A stretch of 64,000 nt of DNA from Sinorhizobium fredii NGR234 (GCF_000018545.1 NC_012587.1:2232001-2296000), one strand, 5' to 3'. Positions 9,219 through 19,260 are shown, numbered from the stretch's first letter. A program made the numbers and translations. The notes: generated by a model not told the origin, from the letters alone.

Positions 9219-10379
9219 ATGAAGCAGATCCTGAAATCCTGCACGGCGCTTACCCTTACGCTCGGCCTCGTCGCCCCGGCGCTTGCCCAGGAGCCGCTGA
9301 AGGAGCTCGGCCAGGGTGAAGGCCAACTGTCGATCGTCGCCTGGCCCGGCTACATCGAGCGCGGCGAAACCGACAAGAGCTACGACTGGGTGACCGAATT
9401 CGAGAAGAAGTCGGGCTGCAAGGTCAGCGTCAAGACCGCCGCGACCTCCGACGAAATGGTCGCGCTAATGAATGAAGGCGGCTTCGACCTCGTCACCGCT
9501 TCGGGCGACGCCTCGCTTCGCCTGGTGGCCGGCAAGCGCGTTCAGCCGATCAACACCGCCCTCATTCCGAGCTGGAAGACGATCGACGAGCGCATGCAGA
9601 ACGCACCCTGGCATACGGTCAACGACGTGCATTACGGTACACCCTATGTGTGGGGGCCGAATGTGCTGATGTACAACACGGAGGCCTTCAAGGGGCAGCC
9701 GCCGAAAAGCTGGAACGTCGTCTTCGAGGAAATGACGCTGCCGGACGGCAAGTCCAACAAGGGTCGTATCCAGGCCTATGACGGGCCAATCCATGTCGCC
9801 GACGCGGCCAATTACCTGATGGCCCACAAGCCCGAGCTCGGCATCAAGGACCCTTACGAGCTCAACGAAGAGCAGTACAAGGCCGCCCTCGATCTGCTGC
9901 GCGTCCAGCGCACCCTCGTCGGCCGCTACTGGCACGACGCGATGATCCAGATCGACGACTTCAAGAATGAGGGCGTCGTCGCCTCCGGCACCTGGCCGTT
10001 CCAGGTCAACCTTATGCTGGCAGAAAAGCAGCCAATCGAGTCGGTCTTCCCGGAAGAAGGAGTGACGGGCTGGGCCGACACGACCATGCTGCATGCCGAC
10101 AGCGAGCATCCGAACTGCGCCTATATGTGGATGGAGCACACGCTGGCGCCGAAGGTCCAGGGCGATGTATCCGCCTGGTTCGGCGCCAATCCCTCGGTCG
10201 GGGCGGCCTGCAAGGGCAACGAGCTTCTGACGGATGAGGGCTGCCAGGCCAATGGCTACAACGACTTCGACAAGGTCAAGTTCTGGAAGACGCCGGTCGC
10301 CAAATGCGCAAGCCAGAGCGAATGCGTGCCCTATCACCGCTGGGTGTCCGACTATATCGGCGTGATCGGCGGACGGTAA
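9219..10379 (+). CDS. ABC transporter substrate-binding protein, PotD/YdcS-like
   Basis: 386 residues with a clear signal peptide (KSCTALTLTLGLVAPALAQ, cleavage after about residue 24) and the spermidine/putrescine-binding fold: SIVAWPGYIERGETDKSYDW near the mature N-terminus and CAYMWMEHTLAPKVQGDV near the end. The length and the following genes (ATPase, two permeases, aminobutyraldehyde dehydrogenase) match the E. coli ydcSTUV-patD order, which makes a polyamine-derived or GABA-like ligand likely. A GGGGAGA stretch 10 nt before the ATG serves as ribosome site. A hairpin-rich repeat separates it from the ATPase gene. Confidence 0.88.
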   Translation: MKQILKSCTALTLTLGLVAPALAQEPLKELGQGEGQLSIVAWPGYIERGETDKSYDWVTEFEKKSGCKVSVKTAATSDEMVALMNEGGFDLVTASGDASLRLVAGKRVQPINTALIPSWKTIDERMQNAPWHTVNDVHYGTPYVWGPNVLMYNTEAFKGQPPKSWNVVFEEMTLPDGKSNKGRIQAYDGPIHVADAANYLMAHKPELGIKDPYELNEEQYKAALDLLRVQRTLVGRYWHDAMIQIDDFKNEGVVASGTWPFQVNLMLAEKQPIESVFPEEGVTGWADTTMLHADSEHPNCAYMWMEHTLAPKVQGDVSAWFGANPSVGAACKGNELLTDEGCQANGYNDFDKVKFWKTPVAKCASQSECVPYHRWVSDYIGVIGGR

Positions 10380-10389
10380 GCCGCCGCTT

Positions 10390-10481
10390 CCCTCCCCCTT
10401 GTGGGGAGGGTGGCCCGCAGGGCCGGGAGGGGTCTCACACGACGCAACTCCCCTCCCCAACCCTCCCCACAAGGGGGAGGG
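10390..10481. repeat. Inverted-repeat stem-loop between binding-protein and ATPase genes
   Basis: The 22-nt segment at 10390-10411 is the reverse complement of 10460-10481, and each arm is itself a small dyad (CCTCCCC / GGGGAGG). Transcribed, it forms a long GC-rich stem just after the binding-protein stop. This position suits a REP-like attenuator or 3'-end stabiliser that keeps the binding protein more abundant than the membrane subunits; that role is inferred. Confidence 0.7.
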
Positions 10482-10510
10482 AGCTCGTTCCCGTATGCCG
10501 CGTTTGCCAC

Positions 10511-10568
10511 GAGTCCCCTTCGCCCCGCCTGCGGGGAGAAGGTGCCCGGCAGGGCGGATGAGGGGCAA
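10511..10568. repeat. Dispersed GC-rich repeat (AAGGTGCC-GGCAGG-GCGGATGAGGGGC type)
   Basis: Contains a CGCCCCGC / GCGGGG dyad followed by GAGAAGGTGCCCGGCAGG and GCGGATGAGGGGC. Near-identical cores occur at 22846-22905 and 28855-28903, always between genes. It lies directly upstream of the ATPase ribosome site. Confidence 0.75.
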
Positions 10569-10586
10569 AACCTCTGGAGTGCCCTA

Positions 10587-11585
10587 ATGACCACCGCCGT
10601 CCTCTTCGACACCGTATCCCGCCATTTCGGTGCGGTGCGCGCCGTCGATCGCGTCAACCTCTCGATCGCCGAGGGCGAGTTCTTCGCGATGCTCGGGCCG
10701 TCCGGCTCGGGCAAGACGACCTGCCTGAGGCTGATGGCCGGCTTCGAGCAGCCGACCAACGGGCATATCGAGATTTTTGGCGAGACGGCGGAAGGCGTGC
10801 CGCCCTATCGCCGCAGCGTCAACACCGTTTTCCAGGACTATGCCCTGTTCCCGCATCTCTCCATTCTCGACAACGTCGCCTATGGACTGATGGTCAAGGG
10901 CGTCGGCCGCGAGGAAAGGCGAAAAGCGGCGGAAGATGCGCTCGCCATGGTCAAGCTGCCCGGCTACGGCACACGCCGGCCCGGTCAGTTGTCCGGCGGC
11001 CAGCGCCAGCGCGTGGCGCTCGCCCGCGCGCTCGTCAACAAGCCCAAGGTGCTGCTCCTCGACGAGCCGCTCGGCGCACTTGATCTGAAGCTGCGCGAAC
11101 AGATGCAGGAGGAACTGAAGAGCCTGCAGAAATCGCTCGGCATCACCTTCGTCTTCGTTACCCACGACCAGGGCGAGGCGCTGTCGATGGCCGACCGCAT
11201 TGCCGTCTTCAACGAGGGCCGGATCCAGCAGCTCGGCCTGCCGGAAGACGTCTACAACCAGCCGAAGACCCGTTTCGTCGCCGATTTCGTCGGTTCGTCC
11301 AATGTGCTCTCAGCCAAGCTCTGCCAGAGGCTCGGGCTGAATGCGTCCTTTGCCAGCCTGAGGCCGGAGGCGGTGGCGATCGCGCCAGCGGCCGACGGCG
11401 CGCTGAGCCTCTCCGGCACTGTCGCCGGCCGCAGTTTCCTCGGCGCGACCAACCGCATCGTCGTCGATGTCGACGGCACCCGCATTGCCGTCGCCAGTCC
11501 CGCCGCACAAAGCGTCCCGGCGATCGGCAGCCCGGTGACGATCAGCTTCGCCGCCCGCGACCTTCACCCTATGGAGGACGCATGA
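10587..11585 (+). CDS. ABC transporter ATPase, PotA/YdcT-like
   Basis: 332 residues from the ATG at 10587, preceded by TGGAG; the longer open frame from 10401 runs through the repeat and is not used. Walker A GPSGSGKTT, signature LSGGQRQRVALARAL, Walker B VLLLDEPLGALD and H-loop FVTHDQGEALSMAD are all present, followed by a TOBE-type C-terminal domain from about residue 240. It powers the importer formed with the neighbouring genes. Its stop overlaps the next start by 4 nt. Confidence 0.92.
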   Translation: MTTAVLFDTVSRHFGAVRAVDRVNLSIAEGEFFAMLGPSGSGKTTCLRLMAGFEQPTNGHIEIFGETAEGVPPYRRSVNTVFQDYALFPHLSILDNVAYGLMVKGVGREERRKAAEDALAMVKLPGYGTRRPGQLSGGQRQRVALARALVNKPKVLLLDEPLGALDLKLREQMQEELKSLQKSLGITFVFVTHDQGEALSMADRIAVFNEGRIQQLGLPEDVYNQPKTRFVADFVGSSNVLSAKLCQRLGLNASFASLRPEAVAIAPAADGALSLSGTVAGRSFLGATNRIVVDVDGTRIAVASPAAQSVPAIGSPVTISFAARDLHPMEDA

Positions 11586-12532
11586 CGATCGTTGCCGAAA
11601 GCTTCGTCCTTCCGGAGCGCCGCAGCGCGGCCGGCCGTCTCTCGGACTTTTTCTGGCGGCACCCGCATGTGCTGCTGACGGTGCTGCTCGGGCCGCCCCT
11701 GCTGTGGCTCGGCGTCGTCTATCTCGGCTCGCTGTTCGCGCTGCTCCTCCAGAGCTTCTTCTCGATCGACGAGTTTTCCGGCCTTATCAACTACGAATTC
11801 ACGCTTGCGACCTACCGACAGCTTCTGAGCGAAGCCAATCTCGACATCATCCTGCGCACCGTCTCGATGGCAGCCCTCGTGACGCTCGTCTCGGCCTTCA
11901 TCGCCTTCCCGATCGCCTATTACGCGGCGCGCTATGCGCGCGGCAAATGGAAGGCGCTCTTCTATCTCGCCGTCATGCTGCCGCTCTGGTCGAGCTATCT
12001 CGTCAAGGTCTACGCCTGGAAGCTGATCCTTGCCAAGGAAGGCATCCTCACCTGGGTCTTCGAGAAGCTGAACCTCCTCTGGCTGCTCGATGCCTGGCTG
12101 GCGCTGCCGATCGTCGGAGGCAATTCGCTCTCGGTCAGCTATACCGGCACCTTCATCGTCTTCGTCTATGTCTGGATGCCCTTCATGATCCTGCCGATCC
12201 AGGCGGCACTGGAGCGGGTCCCGGCCAATCTCATCGAAGCCTCGTCCGACCTCGGCGGCACGCCGGCGCAGACCTTCCGCCATGTGCTTTTCCCACTGGC
12301 GCTGCCCGGCATCGTCGCCGGCTCGATCTTCACCTTCTCGCTGACGCTCGGCGACTACATCATCCCGCAGATTATCGGCTCGTCGCGGCTGTTCATCGGC
12401 CAGGCCGTCTATGCCCAGCAGGGCACCGCCGGCAACATCCCGCTCGCCGCCGCCTTCACCGTCGTGCCGATCGTCATCATGGGCGCCTATCTCTGGATGG
12501 CCAAACGCATGGGGGCCTTCGATGCGCTCTGA
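11582..12532 (+). CDS. ABC transporter permease, PotB/YdcU-like
   Basis: 316 residues, six membrane segments, with the permease EAA motif [20 protein letters not shown] about 90 residues before the end. The region before the second helix carries [20 protein letters not shown], as in spermidine/putrescine permeases of the PotB type. Forms a heterodimeric channel with the next gene, which it overlaps by 11 nt. Confidence 0.9.
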   Translation: MTIVAESFVLPERRSAAGRLSDFFWRHPHVLLTVLLGPPLLWLGVVYLGSLFALLLQSFFSIDEFSGLINYEFTLATYRQLLSEANLDIILRTVSMAALVTLVSAFIAFPIAYYAARYARGKWKALFYLAVMLPLWSSYLVKVYAWKLILAKEGILTWVFEKLNLLWLLDAWLALPIVGGNSLSVSYTGTFIVFVYVWMPFMILPIQAALERVPANLIEASSDLGGTPAQTFRHVLFPLALPGIVAGSIFTFSLTLGDYIIPQIIGSSRLFIGQAVYAQQGTAGNIPLAAAFTVVPIVIMGAYLWMAKRMGAFDAL

Positions 12533-13337
12533 GAAATCGAACCGCGCGCCCCTTGGCCTGAAGATCGCCGCGGCCGCCGGTCTTGCCTTCATGCACGTGC
12601 CGATCCTGCTGATTTTCCTCTATGCCTTCACGACGGAGGAAAAGACCTATCAATTCCCGCCGCCGGGGCTGACGACGCAATGGTTCGCGGTCGCCTGGAG
12701 CCGGCCGGACGTCTGGGCCGCCCTCACCCTCTCCGTCAAGGTCGCCGCGATCGCCACCGGCGCCGCACTCATCCTCGGCACACTTTGCGCCGCCGCGATC
12801 AGCCAGACGCGCTTCTTCGGCCGCGAGACGGTATCACTGCTGGTTATCCTACCGATCGCGCTGCCCGGCATCATCACCGGCATCGCGCTGCGCTCGGCCT
12901 TCTCGATGGCGGACATCCCGTTCTCGTTCTGGACGATCGTGCTCGGCCACGCGACATTCTGCATCGTCGTCGTCTACAACAACGCGGTCGCCCGCTTTCG
13001 GCGGATTTCCGGCTCGCTGATCGAAGCCTCGATGGACCTCGGCGCGGACGGCTTCCAGACCTTCCGCTACGTGATCCTGCCGAATATCGGCACGGCGCTG
13101 CTCGCCGGCGGCATGCTCGCCTTTGCGCTCTCCTTCGACGAGGTGATCGTCACGACGTTTACCGCCGGACAGCAGTCGACGCTACCGATCTGGATGCTCG
13201 AGGAACTGATCCGCCCGCGCCAGCGGCCGGTGACCAACGTCGTCGCGATGATCGTCGTCATCGTCACCTTCCTGCCGATCCTCGGCGCCTACTACCTCAC
13301 CCGCGACGGCGACCAGATCGCCGGAGCCGGCAAATGA
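12522..13337 (+). CDS. ABC transporter permease, PotC/YdcV-like
   Basis: 271 residues from the ATG at 12522. The open frame extends upstream inside the previous gene, but homology begins at about residue 15 of this start. Six predicted helices and the EAA loop [20 protein letters not shown]. The last third contains [20 protein letters not shown], a signature of PotC-type permeases. The stop is followed within 25 nt by the dehydrogenase gene, so the set is one transcription unit. Confidence 0.9.
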   Translation: MRSEKSNRAPLGLKIAAAAGLAFMHVPILLIFLYAFTTEEKTYQFPPPGLTTQWFAVAWSRPDVWAALTLSVKVAAIATGAALILGTLCAAAISQTRFFGRETVSLLVILPIALPGIITGIALRSAFSMADIPFSFWTIVLGHATFCIVVVYNNAVARFRRISGSLIEASMDLGADGFQTFRYVILPNIGTALLAGGMLAFALSFDEVIVTTFTAGQQSTLPIWMLEELIRPRQRPVTNVVAMIVVIVTFLPILGAYYLTRDGDQIAGAGK

Positions 13338-13362
13338 CATCGAACATCAAGGGAGAACAGAC

Positions 13363-14790
13363 ATGGACACGCAACTCCTGATCGGATCGCGTTTCGAAGC
13401 CGGAACCGAGGCCGAGGAGCACATCCTCAACCCGCGGACGGGCGCCCGGATCATCGATCTCGCCGAAGCCTCCCATAGACAGATCGACGCCGCCGTGGAC
13501 GCGGCAGAGCGCGCCTTCGACACCTGGTCCGAGACGACGCCGGCCGAACGCTCGAACCATCTCCTGAAGATCGCCGATGCGATCGAGAAGCATGCCGACG
13601 ACTTTGCCGCGCTCGAAGCCCTGAACTGTGGCAAGCCGATCAATGCCGTGAAGAACGACGAGCTCCCGGCGATCATCGATTGCTGGCGGTTCTTTGCCGG
13701 TGCGGTGCGCAACCTGCACGCGCCGACCGCCGGCGAATACCTGCCGGGTCACACCTCGATGATCCGCCGCGACCCGATCGGCATCGTCGGCTCGATCGCC
13801 CCCTGGAATTATCCCTTGATGATGATGGCCTGGAAGCTGGCGCCGGCAATCGCCGGCGGCAACACCGTCGTCTTCAAGCCGTCCGAGCAGACGCCGTTGA
13901 CCGCGCTGAAACTGGCGCGGCTCTTGGCCGACATTCTTCCCGAGGGCGTCGTCAACGTCATCACCGGCCGCGGCGAAACGGTCGGCAACGCGCTGATCAA
14001 TCATCCCAAGGTCTCCATGGTGTCGATCACCGGCGATATCGCCACCGGCAAGAAGGTGCTGACGGCGGCGGCGAAGACGGTCAAGCGGACCCATCTCGAA
14101 CTCGGCGGCAAGGCGCCGGTCATCGTCTATGACGACGCCGATCTCGAGGCCGTCGTCAACGGCATCCGCACCTTCGGCTATTACAATGCCGGCCAGGACT
14201 GCACCGCCGCCTGCCGCATCTATGCGGAGGCCGGCATCTACGAGAAGCTCGTCGCCGACCTGACAAGCGCCGTTTCGACGATCCGCTACAACCTTGCCGA
14301 CGACACCGAGAACGAGATCGGACCGCTGATCTCCAAGCGCCAGCGCGATCGCGTCGCCAGCTTCGTCGAGCGGGCGGCTGACCAGAAACATATCGACATC
14401 ACCACCGGCGGCCGCACGGGCAGTGCGGAAGGGTTCTTCTTTCAGCCGACGGTCGTCGCCGGCGCGACGCAGGAGGATGAGATCGTCCGCCGCGAGGTCT
14501 TCGGGCCGGTCGTTTCCGTCACCCGCTTCACCGGCAAGGACGACGTCGTCGCCTGGGCGAATGACAGCGACTATGGCCTCGCCTCCTCCGTCTGGACGAA
14601 GGATATCAGCAGGGCGATGAAGGCTGCCTCACGGCTGCAATACGGTTGCACCTGGATCAACACGCACTTCATGCTGACCACCGAAATGCCGCATGGCGGC
14701 GTCAAGCAGTCGGGCTACGGCAAGGACATGTCGGTCTATGCGCTCGAGGATTACACGGCCGTTCGGCACATTATGATCAACCACGGCTGA
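13363..14790 (+). CDS. patD: Gamma-aminobutyraldehyde dehydrogenase-like aldehyde dehydrogenase
   Basis: 475 residues, the length of E. coli PatD (YdcW). Aldehyde dehydrogenase landmarks: [10 protein letters not shown], general-base Glu in HLELGGKAP (about 246) and catalytic Cys in [13 protein letters not shown] (about 279), the last stretch being characteristic of aminobutyraldehyde dehydrogenases. It would oxidise 4-aminobutanal to GABA with NAD after uptake or deamination of putrescine. Betaine-aldehyde dehydrogenase is the main alternative, since the two groups are close and a betaine unit lies 7 kb away. RBS GGGAG before the ATG. Confidence 0.8.
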   Translation: MDTQLLIGSRFEAGTEAEEHILNPRTGARIIDLAEASHRQIDAAVDAAERAFDTWSETTPAERSNHLLKIADAIEKHADDFAALEALNCGKPINAVKNDELPAIIDCWRFFAGAVRNLHAPTAGEYLPGHTSMIRRDPIGIVGSIAPWNYPLMMMAWKLAPAIAGGNTVVFKPSEQTPLTALKLARLLADILPEGVVNVITGRGETVGNALINHPKVSMVSITGDIATGKKVLTAAAKTVKRTHLELGGKAPVIVYDDADLEAVVNGIRTFGYYNAGQDCTAACRIYAEAGIYEKLVADLTSAVSTIRYNLADDTENEIGPLISKRQRDRVASFVERAADQKHIDITTGGRTGSAEGFFFQPTVVAGATQEDEIVRREVFGPVVSVTRFTGKDDVVAWANDSDYGLASSVWTKDISRAMKAASRLQYGCTWINTHFMLTTEMPHGGVKQSGYGKDMSVYALEDYTAVRHIMINHG

Positions 14791-15113
14791 CGGGCGAGCA
14801 AGCTCTCGTCCGAGCCGCTTCCAAGGGGGAGTGCCCACCCGGGCCGCCCTCCCGCTTTCGGCTATCCCCTCCTACTTGTGCCCTTCCGCCACTCCCCAAA
14901 ACGGCCGAGGGGCATTTTCTTGCCCACTTCGATGGCTCAGCGCTCCCCGGTTGTAATAGACGCACCGTGTCACAACGTGTGGCCGCTGTTGCCTATTTCC
15001 CACAAATTCAAAACATGACTTTAATAGTCATAAATGCTACTTGCGGGCGCAAAAATCATGAGTGATTAAGTCATCTTATCGATTTTCGTTTACCGTCCAG
15101 AAAGTTGCATCGC
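14791..15113 (+). other. Intergenic region upstream of siderophore receptor
   Basis: 323 nt without a convincing gene. The right half turns AT-rich, consistent with a promoter, and holds the iron box listed separately at 15016-15030. Confidence 0.5.
15016..15030 (+). promoter_or_regulatory. Iron-responsive operator (RirA-type IRO box)
   Basis: The sequence TGACTTTAATAGTCA fits TGA-N9-TCA, the iron-responsive operator recognised by RirA in Rhizobium and Sinorhizobium, and extends to ATGACT / AGTCAT. It lies about 85 nt upstream of the TonB receptor start, so iron-replete repression of the receptor-fhuF-fhuP unit is expected. The binding is inferred from motif and context. Confidence 0.7.
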
Positions 15114-17303
15114 ATGCCTAATCAAACAATCCGCCTGCTGCCGCTGATCCGCGCCACTCTCGCCGGGACCTCCGCCCTTGCCCTCGTCGCCACGGCGCAG
15201 GCGCAAGAGGCTCAACAGGAGACCGCCGGCAATGCGGAATCGACCGCCCTCGAAACCCTGATTGTGAACGGCGGCAGCGGCGGCGTTATCACCGCCGACG
15301 GCTATGTCGGCACGAGCAGCGCAACTGGGGCGAAAGTCGACACGCCCTTTCTGCAAACACCGCAGTCGATCTCTTCCGTTACCGAGCAGCAGTTGAAGGA
15401 CCGCAACCCGCAGACGCTACTCGACGTCTTGGCTTACACCCCAGGTTCGCGCGTAAACGCCTTCGGCTTCGATCCGCGCTTCGACAGCTTTTCGGTGCGC
15501 GGCTTCGATGTGACCTACACCGGCGTCTTCCGTGACAACCTGCGCCAGCCCGGCGCGAGCTCGTCCATCTTCAAGACCGAGCCATACGGTCTCGAAGGCG
15601 TTTCCATTCTTCGCGGTCCGTCGTCCGCCCTTTACGGCGCATCCGGCGCGGGAGGTCTGTTCAACCTGATCACCAAGCGGCCAACCGAAGTGCCGCTGCA
15701 CGAACTGCAAGTGCAATACGGCACCGATAATCGATACCAGGGACAGTTCGATTTCTCCGGTCCGATCAACGAAACAGATCCGGTCTATTACCGGCTGACC
15801 GGGCTCCTGCGTGACTCCGACACCGAGCAGGTGAGCGTGCCTGACGACCGCGCCTATATCGCGCCAGCCTTCACCTGGAAACCGGACGAAGACACGAGCC
15901 TGACCGTTCTCGGCGAATATTCACGCACCAAGACCGGCGGCACGGCGGCCTATTACAACGACCCGTTGACCGGTGAGGTAACGGACATCTTCGCGGGCAA
16001 CCCCGCCTTCAACGATTCGGTGCAGAAGCAGGCCCGACTGGGCTACGAATTCGAACATCGGCTCAACGAGACATTCACGTTCCGCCAGAACGCGCGCATC
16101 TCGACGCTGAATACGGACGCGGACTGGGCCTTCGCCTATGCCCCGAACGACGTTGATCCGACGCTCCTTGACAGCAGCGCCGGCACCTTCGACGAGCGGC
16201 TGACGGCCTTCGTCATCGACAACCAGCTGGTAGCCGAATTCGATACCGGGGCGCTCGATCACACATTGCTCGCGGGCGTCGACTATACCAAATTGCGTTT
16301 CCGCTCTCTCTCCGGTACGGGCGTTTCCCCGCCGCTCGACACCAACAACCCGACGCAAGGTCGCCCGGTTGCGGCGATCGACTTCAGCAGCCGGGTCGTC
16401 CAGGATCAATGGCAGCTCGGCACGTACCTGCAGGACCAGATCCGCTACGACGCCTGGACGCTAACCGGTGGTGCACGTTATGACTGGGTTTCGACCGATA
16501 CCGACACGACTGATCTCGCTACCGACGCGGTGAGCACCGTATCGCAGAACGACAAGGAATTTTCCGGCCGCATCGGCTTGACCTACGAAACCGATTTCGG
16601 CCTAGCACCCTATATCAGCTACTCGACAGCATTCTCGCCCAATGCGGGGATCAACAGAGAAACGAACCAGCCGTTCAAGCCGACGGAAAGCGAACAGCAG
16701 GAAGTCGGCGTCAAATATCTCTTGCCGAACAGCAACACGCTGATCACCGCCGCTCTCTTCAACATCGACCAAACCAATAGCCTCTATTACGAGGTTGTGG
16801 ACTTGCCCACTGGGCCCGAGAACATTCAGGTGCAGCGCGGCAAGGTGCGCTCCCGCGGCTTCGAGCTGGAGGCGAACACTAGCCTCGACAACGGCCTGTC
16901 GCTGGTGGCCTCCTATACCTACACCGACGCAAAAATCCTCGAAGGTCCTGCGGACACGATCGGCAACTACGTCTCATCCGTGCCTCGCCACATGGCCTCT
17001 GCCTGGGCGTATTATACCCTGCCAGAGGATGGGCCGGGATATGGCCTCGGCTTCGGGGCAGGTGCTCGCTTCCTCGGGTCCAGCTACGGCAACGACCAAA
17101 ACACGACGCGCAATTCGTCTCGCGTCCTGTTCGACGCCGCTGCTCACTACGACTTTGCGGCCCTCGACAAAAAATATGAAGGTTTGCGTCTGCAGGTGAA
17201 TGCGACCAATCTGTTTGACCGTCGCGAAGCGGTTTGCTCGGCAGGCTTCTGCTACCGCGACCGGGGCCGCGCCGTCATCGGCTCGCTGCGTTACAACTGG
17301 TAG
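15114..17303 (+). CDS. foxA: TonB-dependent hydroxamate siderophore receptor (FoxA/FhuA-like)
   Basis: 729 residues from the ATG at 15114; a TTG at 15105 in frame is an alternative. Signal peptide ends at TAQAQ. A TonB-box-like segment (TALETLIVNGG) is followed by the plug domain (LQTPQSISSVTEQQLKDRN, then ILRGPSSALYGASGAGGLFN) and a 22-strand barrel ending in the expected aromatic residue (SLRYNW). The next two genes encode FhuF and a siderophore-binding protein; in S. meliloti that trio is the ferrioxamine/ferrichrome uptake set. The barrel should sit in the outer membrane and take up ferric hydroxamates. Ligand identity rests on gene order, not sequence motifs. Confidence 0.85.
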   Translation: MPNQTIRLLPLIRATLAGTSALALVATAQAQEAQQETAGNAESTALETLIVNGGSGGVITADGYVGTSSATGAKVDTPFLQTPQSISSVTEQQLKDRNPQTLLDVLAYTPGSRVNAFGFDPRFDSFSVRGFDVTYTGVFRDNLRQPGASSSIFKTEPYGLEGVSILRGPSSALYGASGAGGLFNLITKRPTEVPLHELQVQYGTDNRYQGQFDFSGPINETDPVYYRLTGLLRDSDTEQVSVPDDRAYIAPAFTWKPDEDTSLTVLGEYSRTKTGGTAAYYNDPLTGEVTDIFAGNPAFNDSVQKQARLGYEFEHRLNETFTFRQNARISTLNTDADWAFAYAPNDVDPTLLDSSAGTFDERLTAFVIDNQLVAEFDTGALDHTLLAGVDYTKLRFRSLSGTGVSPPLDTNNPTQGRPVAAIDFSSRVVQDQWQLGTYLQDQIRYDAWTLTGGARYDWVSTDTDTTDLATDAVSTVSQNDKEFSGRIGLTYETDFGLAPYISYSTAFSPNAGINRETNQPFKPTESEQQEVGVKYLLPNSNTLITAALFNIDQTNSLYYEVVDLPTGPENIQVQRGKVRSRGFELEANTSLDNGLSLVASYTYTDAKILEGPADTIGNYVSSVPRHMASAWAYYTLPEDGPGYGLGFGAGARFLGSSYGNDQNTTRNSSRVLFDAAAHYDFAALDKKYEGLRLQVNATNLFDRREAVCSAGFCYRDRGRAVIGSLRYNW

Positions 17304-17307
17304 CGCC

Positions 17308-18063
17308 ATGGCGATGGGCGGGCATGAAAGCGTAGCGCATCCTGGCGGGTCGACGGTCCTGTCGGCGGCCTTTGCAGGCCCGCATGCCTGGTGCAACGAG
17401 AAGATGGTGCTGTCGGCCGATCTCGCCGATGGCATGCCGCTCGCCGAGTTCTTCGCCTCCGGTGCCTTCGACCGGGCGCTTTCGACCTATGCGGCAACAT
17501 TCGACGGCGGCGATCGACGCGCCGTCGCTTCCATGTGGTCGCTTTTCTATCTATCGAGTCTCACCATCCCCTATGTCGTCGCCTGGGCGCTGGAGCGTCA
17601 GGTACTGCCCATTCGTTTCGACGAGATGACGGTGGCGCTTTCAGCCGACGGCTTGCCTCGTGCCCTCGGTGTTCCGGCGCCCGGTGACTGGAGCGATGAG
17701 GATGGGCAGGAGATTTTCTCCGCCCTCCAGCCTCTGGTGGACGAGCACCTTGTCAGGGTCATTGGTCATCTCAAGGCGGTGGGCGGCATTGCACCGAAGC
17801 TCGCCTGGAACAACGCCGCCGTCTACATCGACTACGCGCTGCGAACCGCCGGAACTGAACCCTTGAGCAACCAGGCCGATGCGATGACGAGCTTGCGCCT
17901 GATGCCGAACGGAGCGACCAACCCCTTCTTCGACTGCCTTCGCCACGAGGAGGAGAACGGAGCGCAGGTCTGCCGGCGCAAAATCTGCTGTCTGCGCTAC
18001 CTTCTTCCCGGCATCGCGAGCTGTGGCAGCCTCTGCGCCCTTCCAAGCCAAAGGAACCAATAA
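17308..18063 (+). CDS. fhuF: FhuF-like siderophore-iron reductase
   Basis: 251 residues from the ATG 4 nt after the receptor stop. FhuF is a cytoplasmic-face [2Fe-2S] protein that reduces ferric hydroxamates and releases iron. Its C-terminal cluster motif is normally CC-x10-C-x2-C; here the end reads ICCLRYLLPGIASCGSLC, i.e. CC-x10-C-x3-C, one residue longer between the last pair. The rest (MWSLFYLSSLTIPYVVAWAL, then LAWNNAAVYIDYAL) agrees with the family. It is coupled to the receptor upstream and to the binding protein downstream (1-nt gap to a TTG start). Confidence 0.85.
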   Translation: MAMGGHESVAHPGGSTVLSAAFAGPHAWCNEKMVLSADLADGMPLAEFFASGAFDRALSTYAATFDGGDRRAVASMWSLFYLSSLTIPYVVAWALERQVLPIRFDEMTVALSADGLPRALGVPAPGDWSDEDGQEIFSALQPLVDEHLVRVIGHLKAVGGIAPKLAWNNAAVYIDYALRTAGTEPLSNQADAMTSLRLMPNGATNPFFDCLRHEEENGAQVCRRKICCLRYLLPGIASCGSLCALPSQRNQ

Positions 18064-18064
18064 C

Positions 18065-19189
18065 TTGCCTCAGACCTCTTCGGGCGTCGTTCGAAGCGCC
18101 GCAATGCTGTTGATCGCCCTGCTCGCCTTCACTGCCCGGGCGCAAGCGCAGTGGCCGATGACGGTTACCGATTCGACCGGACGCGAGGTCACGATAGCTT
18201 CGCGCCCCCAGGCGGTGCTGCTCGGCACCGGTTTCAATCTCATCGCCCTATCGCTGATCCACCCCGATCCGGTAAACCTGCTGGCCGGCTGGTCCGGGGA
18301 CATGAAGGGTGACAACCCGGAAATCTATGAAAGCTTCCGGCGCAAATTCCCGAGACTTGCCGAGGTGCCGCTGATCGACGACGGCAGCGGACCGGGCTTG
18401 TCCTTCGAGACGATCCTGACGCTCAAGGCAGATCTGGCGCTCCTCGCCAATTGGCAGGCGGATACCGAGGCCGGCCAGCGCGCCATCGACTATCTCTCGG
18501 GGATCGGCGTCCCGGTGGTCGTCGTGGACTTCAACGACGATGTCCTGAAGCGCACGCCCGACACGATGCGCCTGCTCGGCAAGATCTTCGAACGGGAAGA
18601 AAAGGCCGAGGAATTCGCCCGCTTCTACGAGGAACGCCTTGCCCGCATCCGCGACCGGGTTGCCAAGCACCCTGAGCCGGGACCGACGGTGCTGATGGAA
18701 GCCTTTCCCGGTGCTGACCGCTGCTGCTGGGCCTATGGCATCGGCGGCCTTGGTGAATTCATCAGCCTGACCGGCAGCCGCAACATCGCCGAAGGCAAGC
18801 TGCCGCGGCCGGGCGGCATGATGAATGCGGAGGCGATCATGGCCGAGAACCCCGAGGTCTATATCGCCACGTCGTCGCCTGGCGGCAAATATAGCGGCTT
18901 TTCGATCGGCCCGGGGGTCAGTGGCGACGAGGCCGAGCGGACATTGGCAAAGGTGGCCGCCACGCCGGTAATGGAGAGTATCGGAGCCGTCCGCAACGGC
19001 CGCGTCCACGGAATCTGGAACTTCTTCAATGCTATCCCGCTGAACATCGTTGCCGCGGAAGCATTTGCCGCCTGGCTGCGGCCGGAGCTGTTTGCCGATG
19101 TCGACCCGGCCAAGACCCTGGCCGAAATCAATGAACGCTTCGCGGCCGTTCCCTTCGATGGCGCCTATTGGATCAGTCTAAGGAAGTGA
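18065..19189 (+). CDS. fhuP: Periplasmic siderophore-binding protein (FhuD/FhuP-like)
   Basis: 374 residues from a TTG at 18065 with AAGGA 9 nt upstream; this start gives a complete signal peptide with an Arg before the hydrophobic core (VVRSAAMLLIALLAFTARAQA). An ATG at 18104 would leave a very short n-region. Class III binding-protein fold: DSTGREVTIASRPQAVLLGT, then the helical linker and VYIATSSPGGKYSGF. It should carry ferric hydroxamate from the outer-membrane receptor to an inner-membrane permease, which is not coded in this window. Confidence 0.82.
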   Translation: MPQTSSGVVRSAAMLLIALLAFTARAQAQWPMTVTDSTGREVTIASRPQAVLLGTGFNLIALSLIHPDPVNLLAGWSGDMKGDNPEIYESFRRKFPRLAEVPLIDDGSGPGLSFETILTLKADLALLANWQADTEAGQRAIDYLSGIGVPVVVVDFNDDVLKRTPDTMRLLGKIFEREEKAEEFARFYEERLARIRDRVAKHPEPGPTVLMEAFPGADRCCWAYGIGGLGEFISLTGSRNIAEGKLPRPGGMMNAEAIMAENPEVYIATSSPGGKYSGFSIGPGVSGDEAERTLAKVAATPVMESIGAVRNGRVHGIWNFFNAIPLNIVAAEAFAAWLRPELFADVDPAKTLAEINERFAAVPFDGAYWISLRK

Positions 19190-19260
19190 ACTTCGCCCAA
19201 AGGCGAATGCAGGCCAGCGGCGATTGCCAGCTTTGCGCGCGAACCGATAAGATTCCTCCA

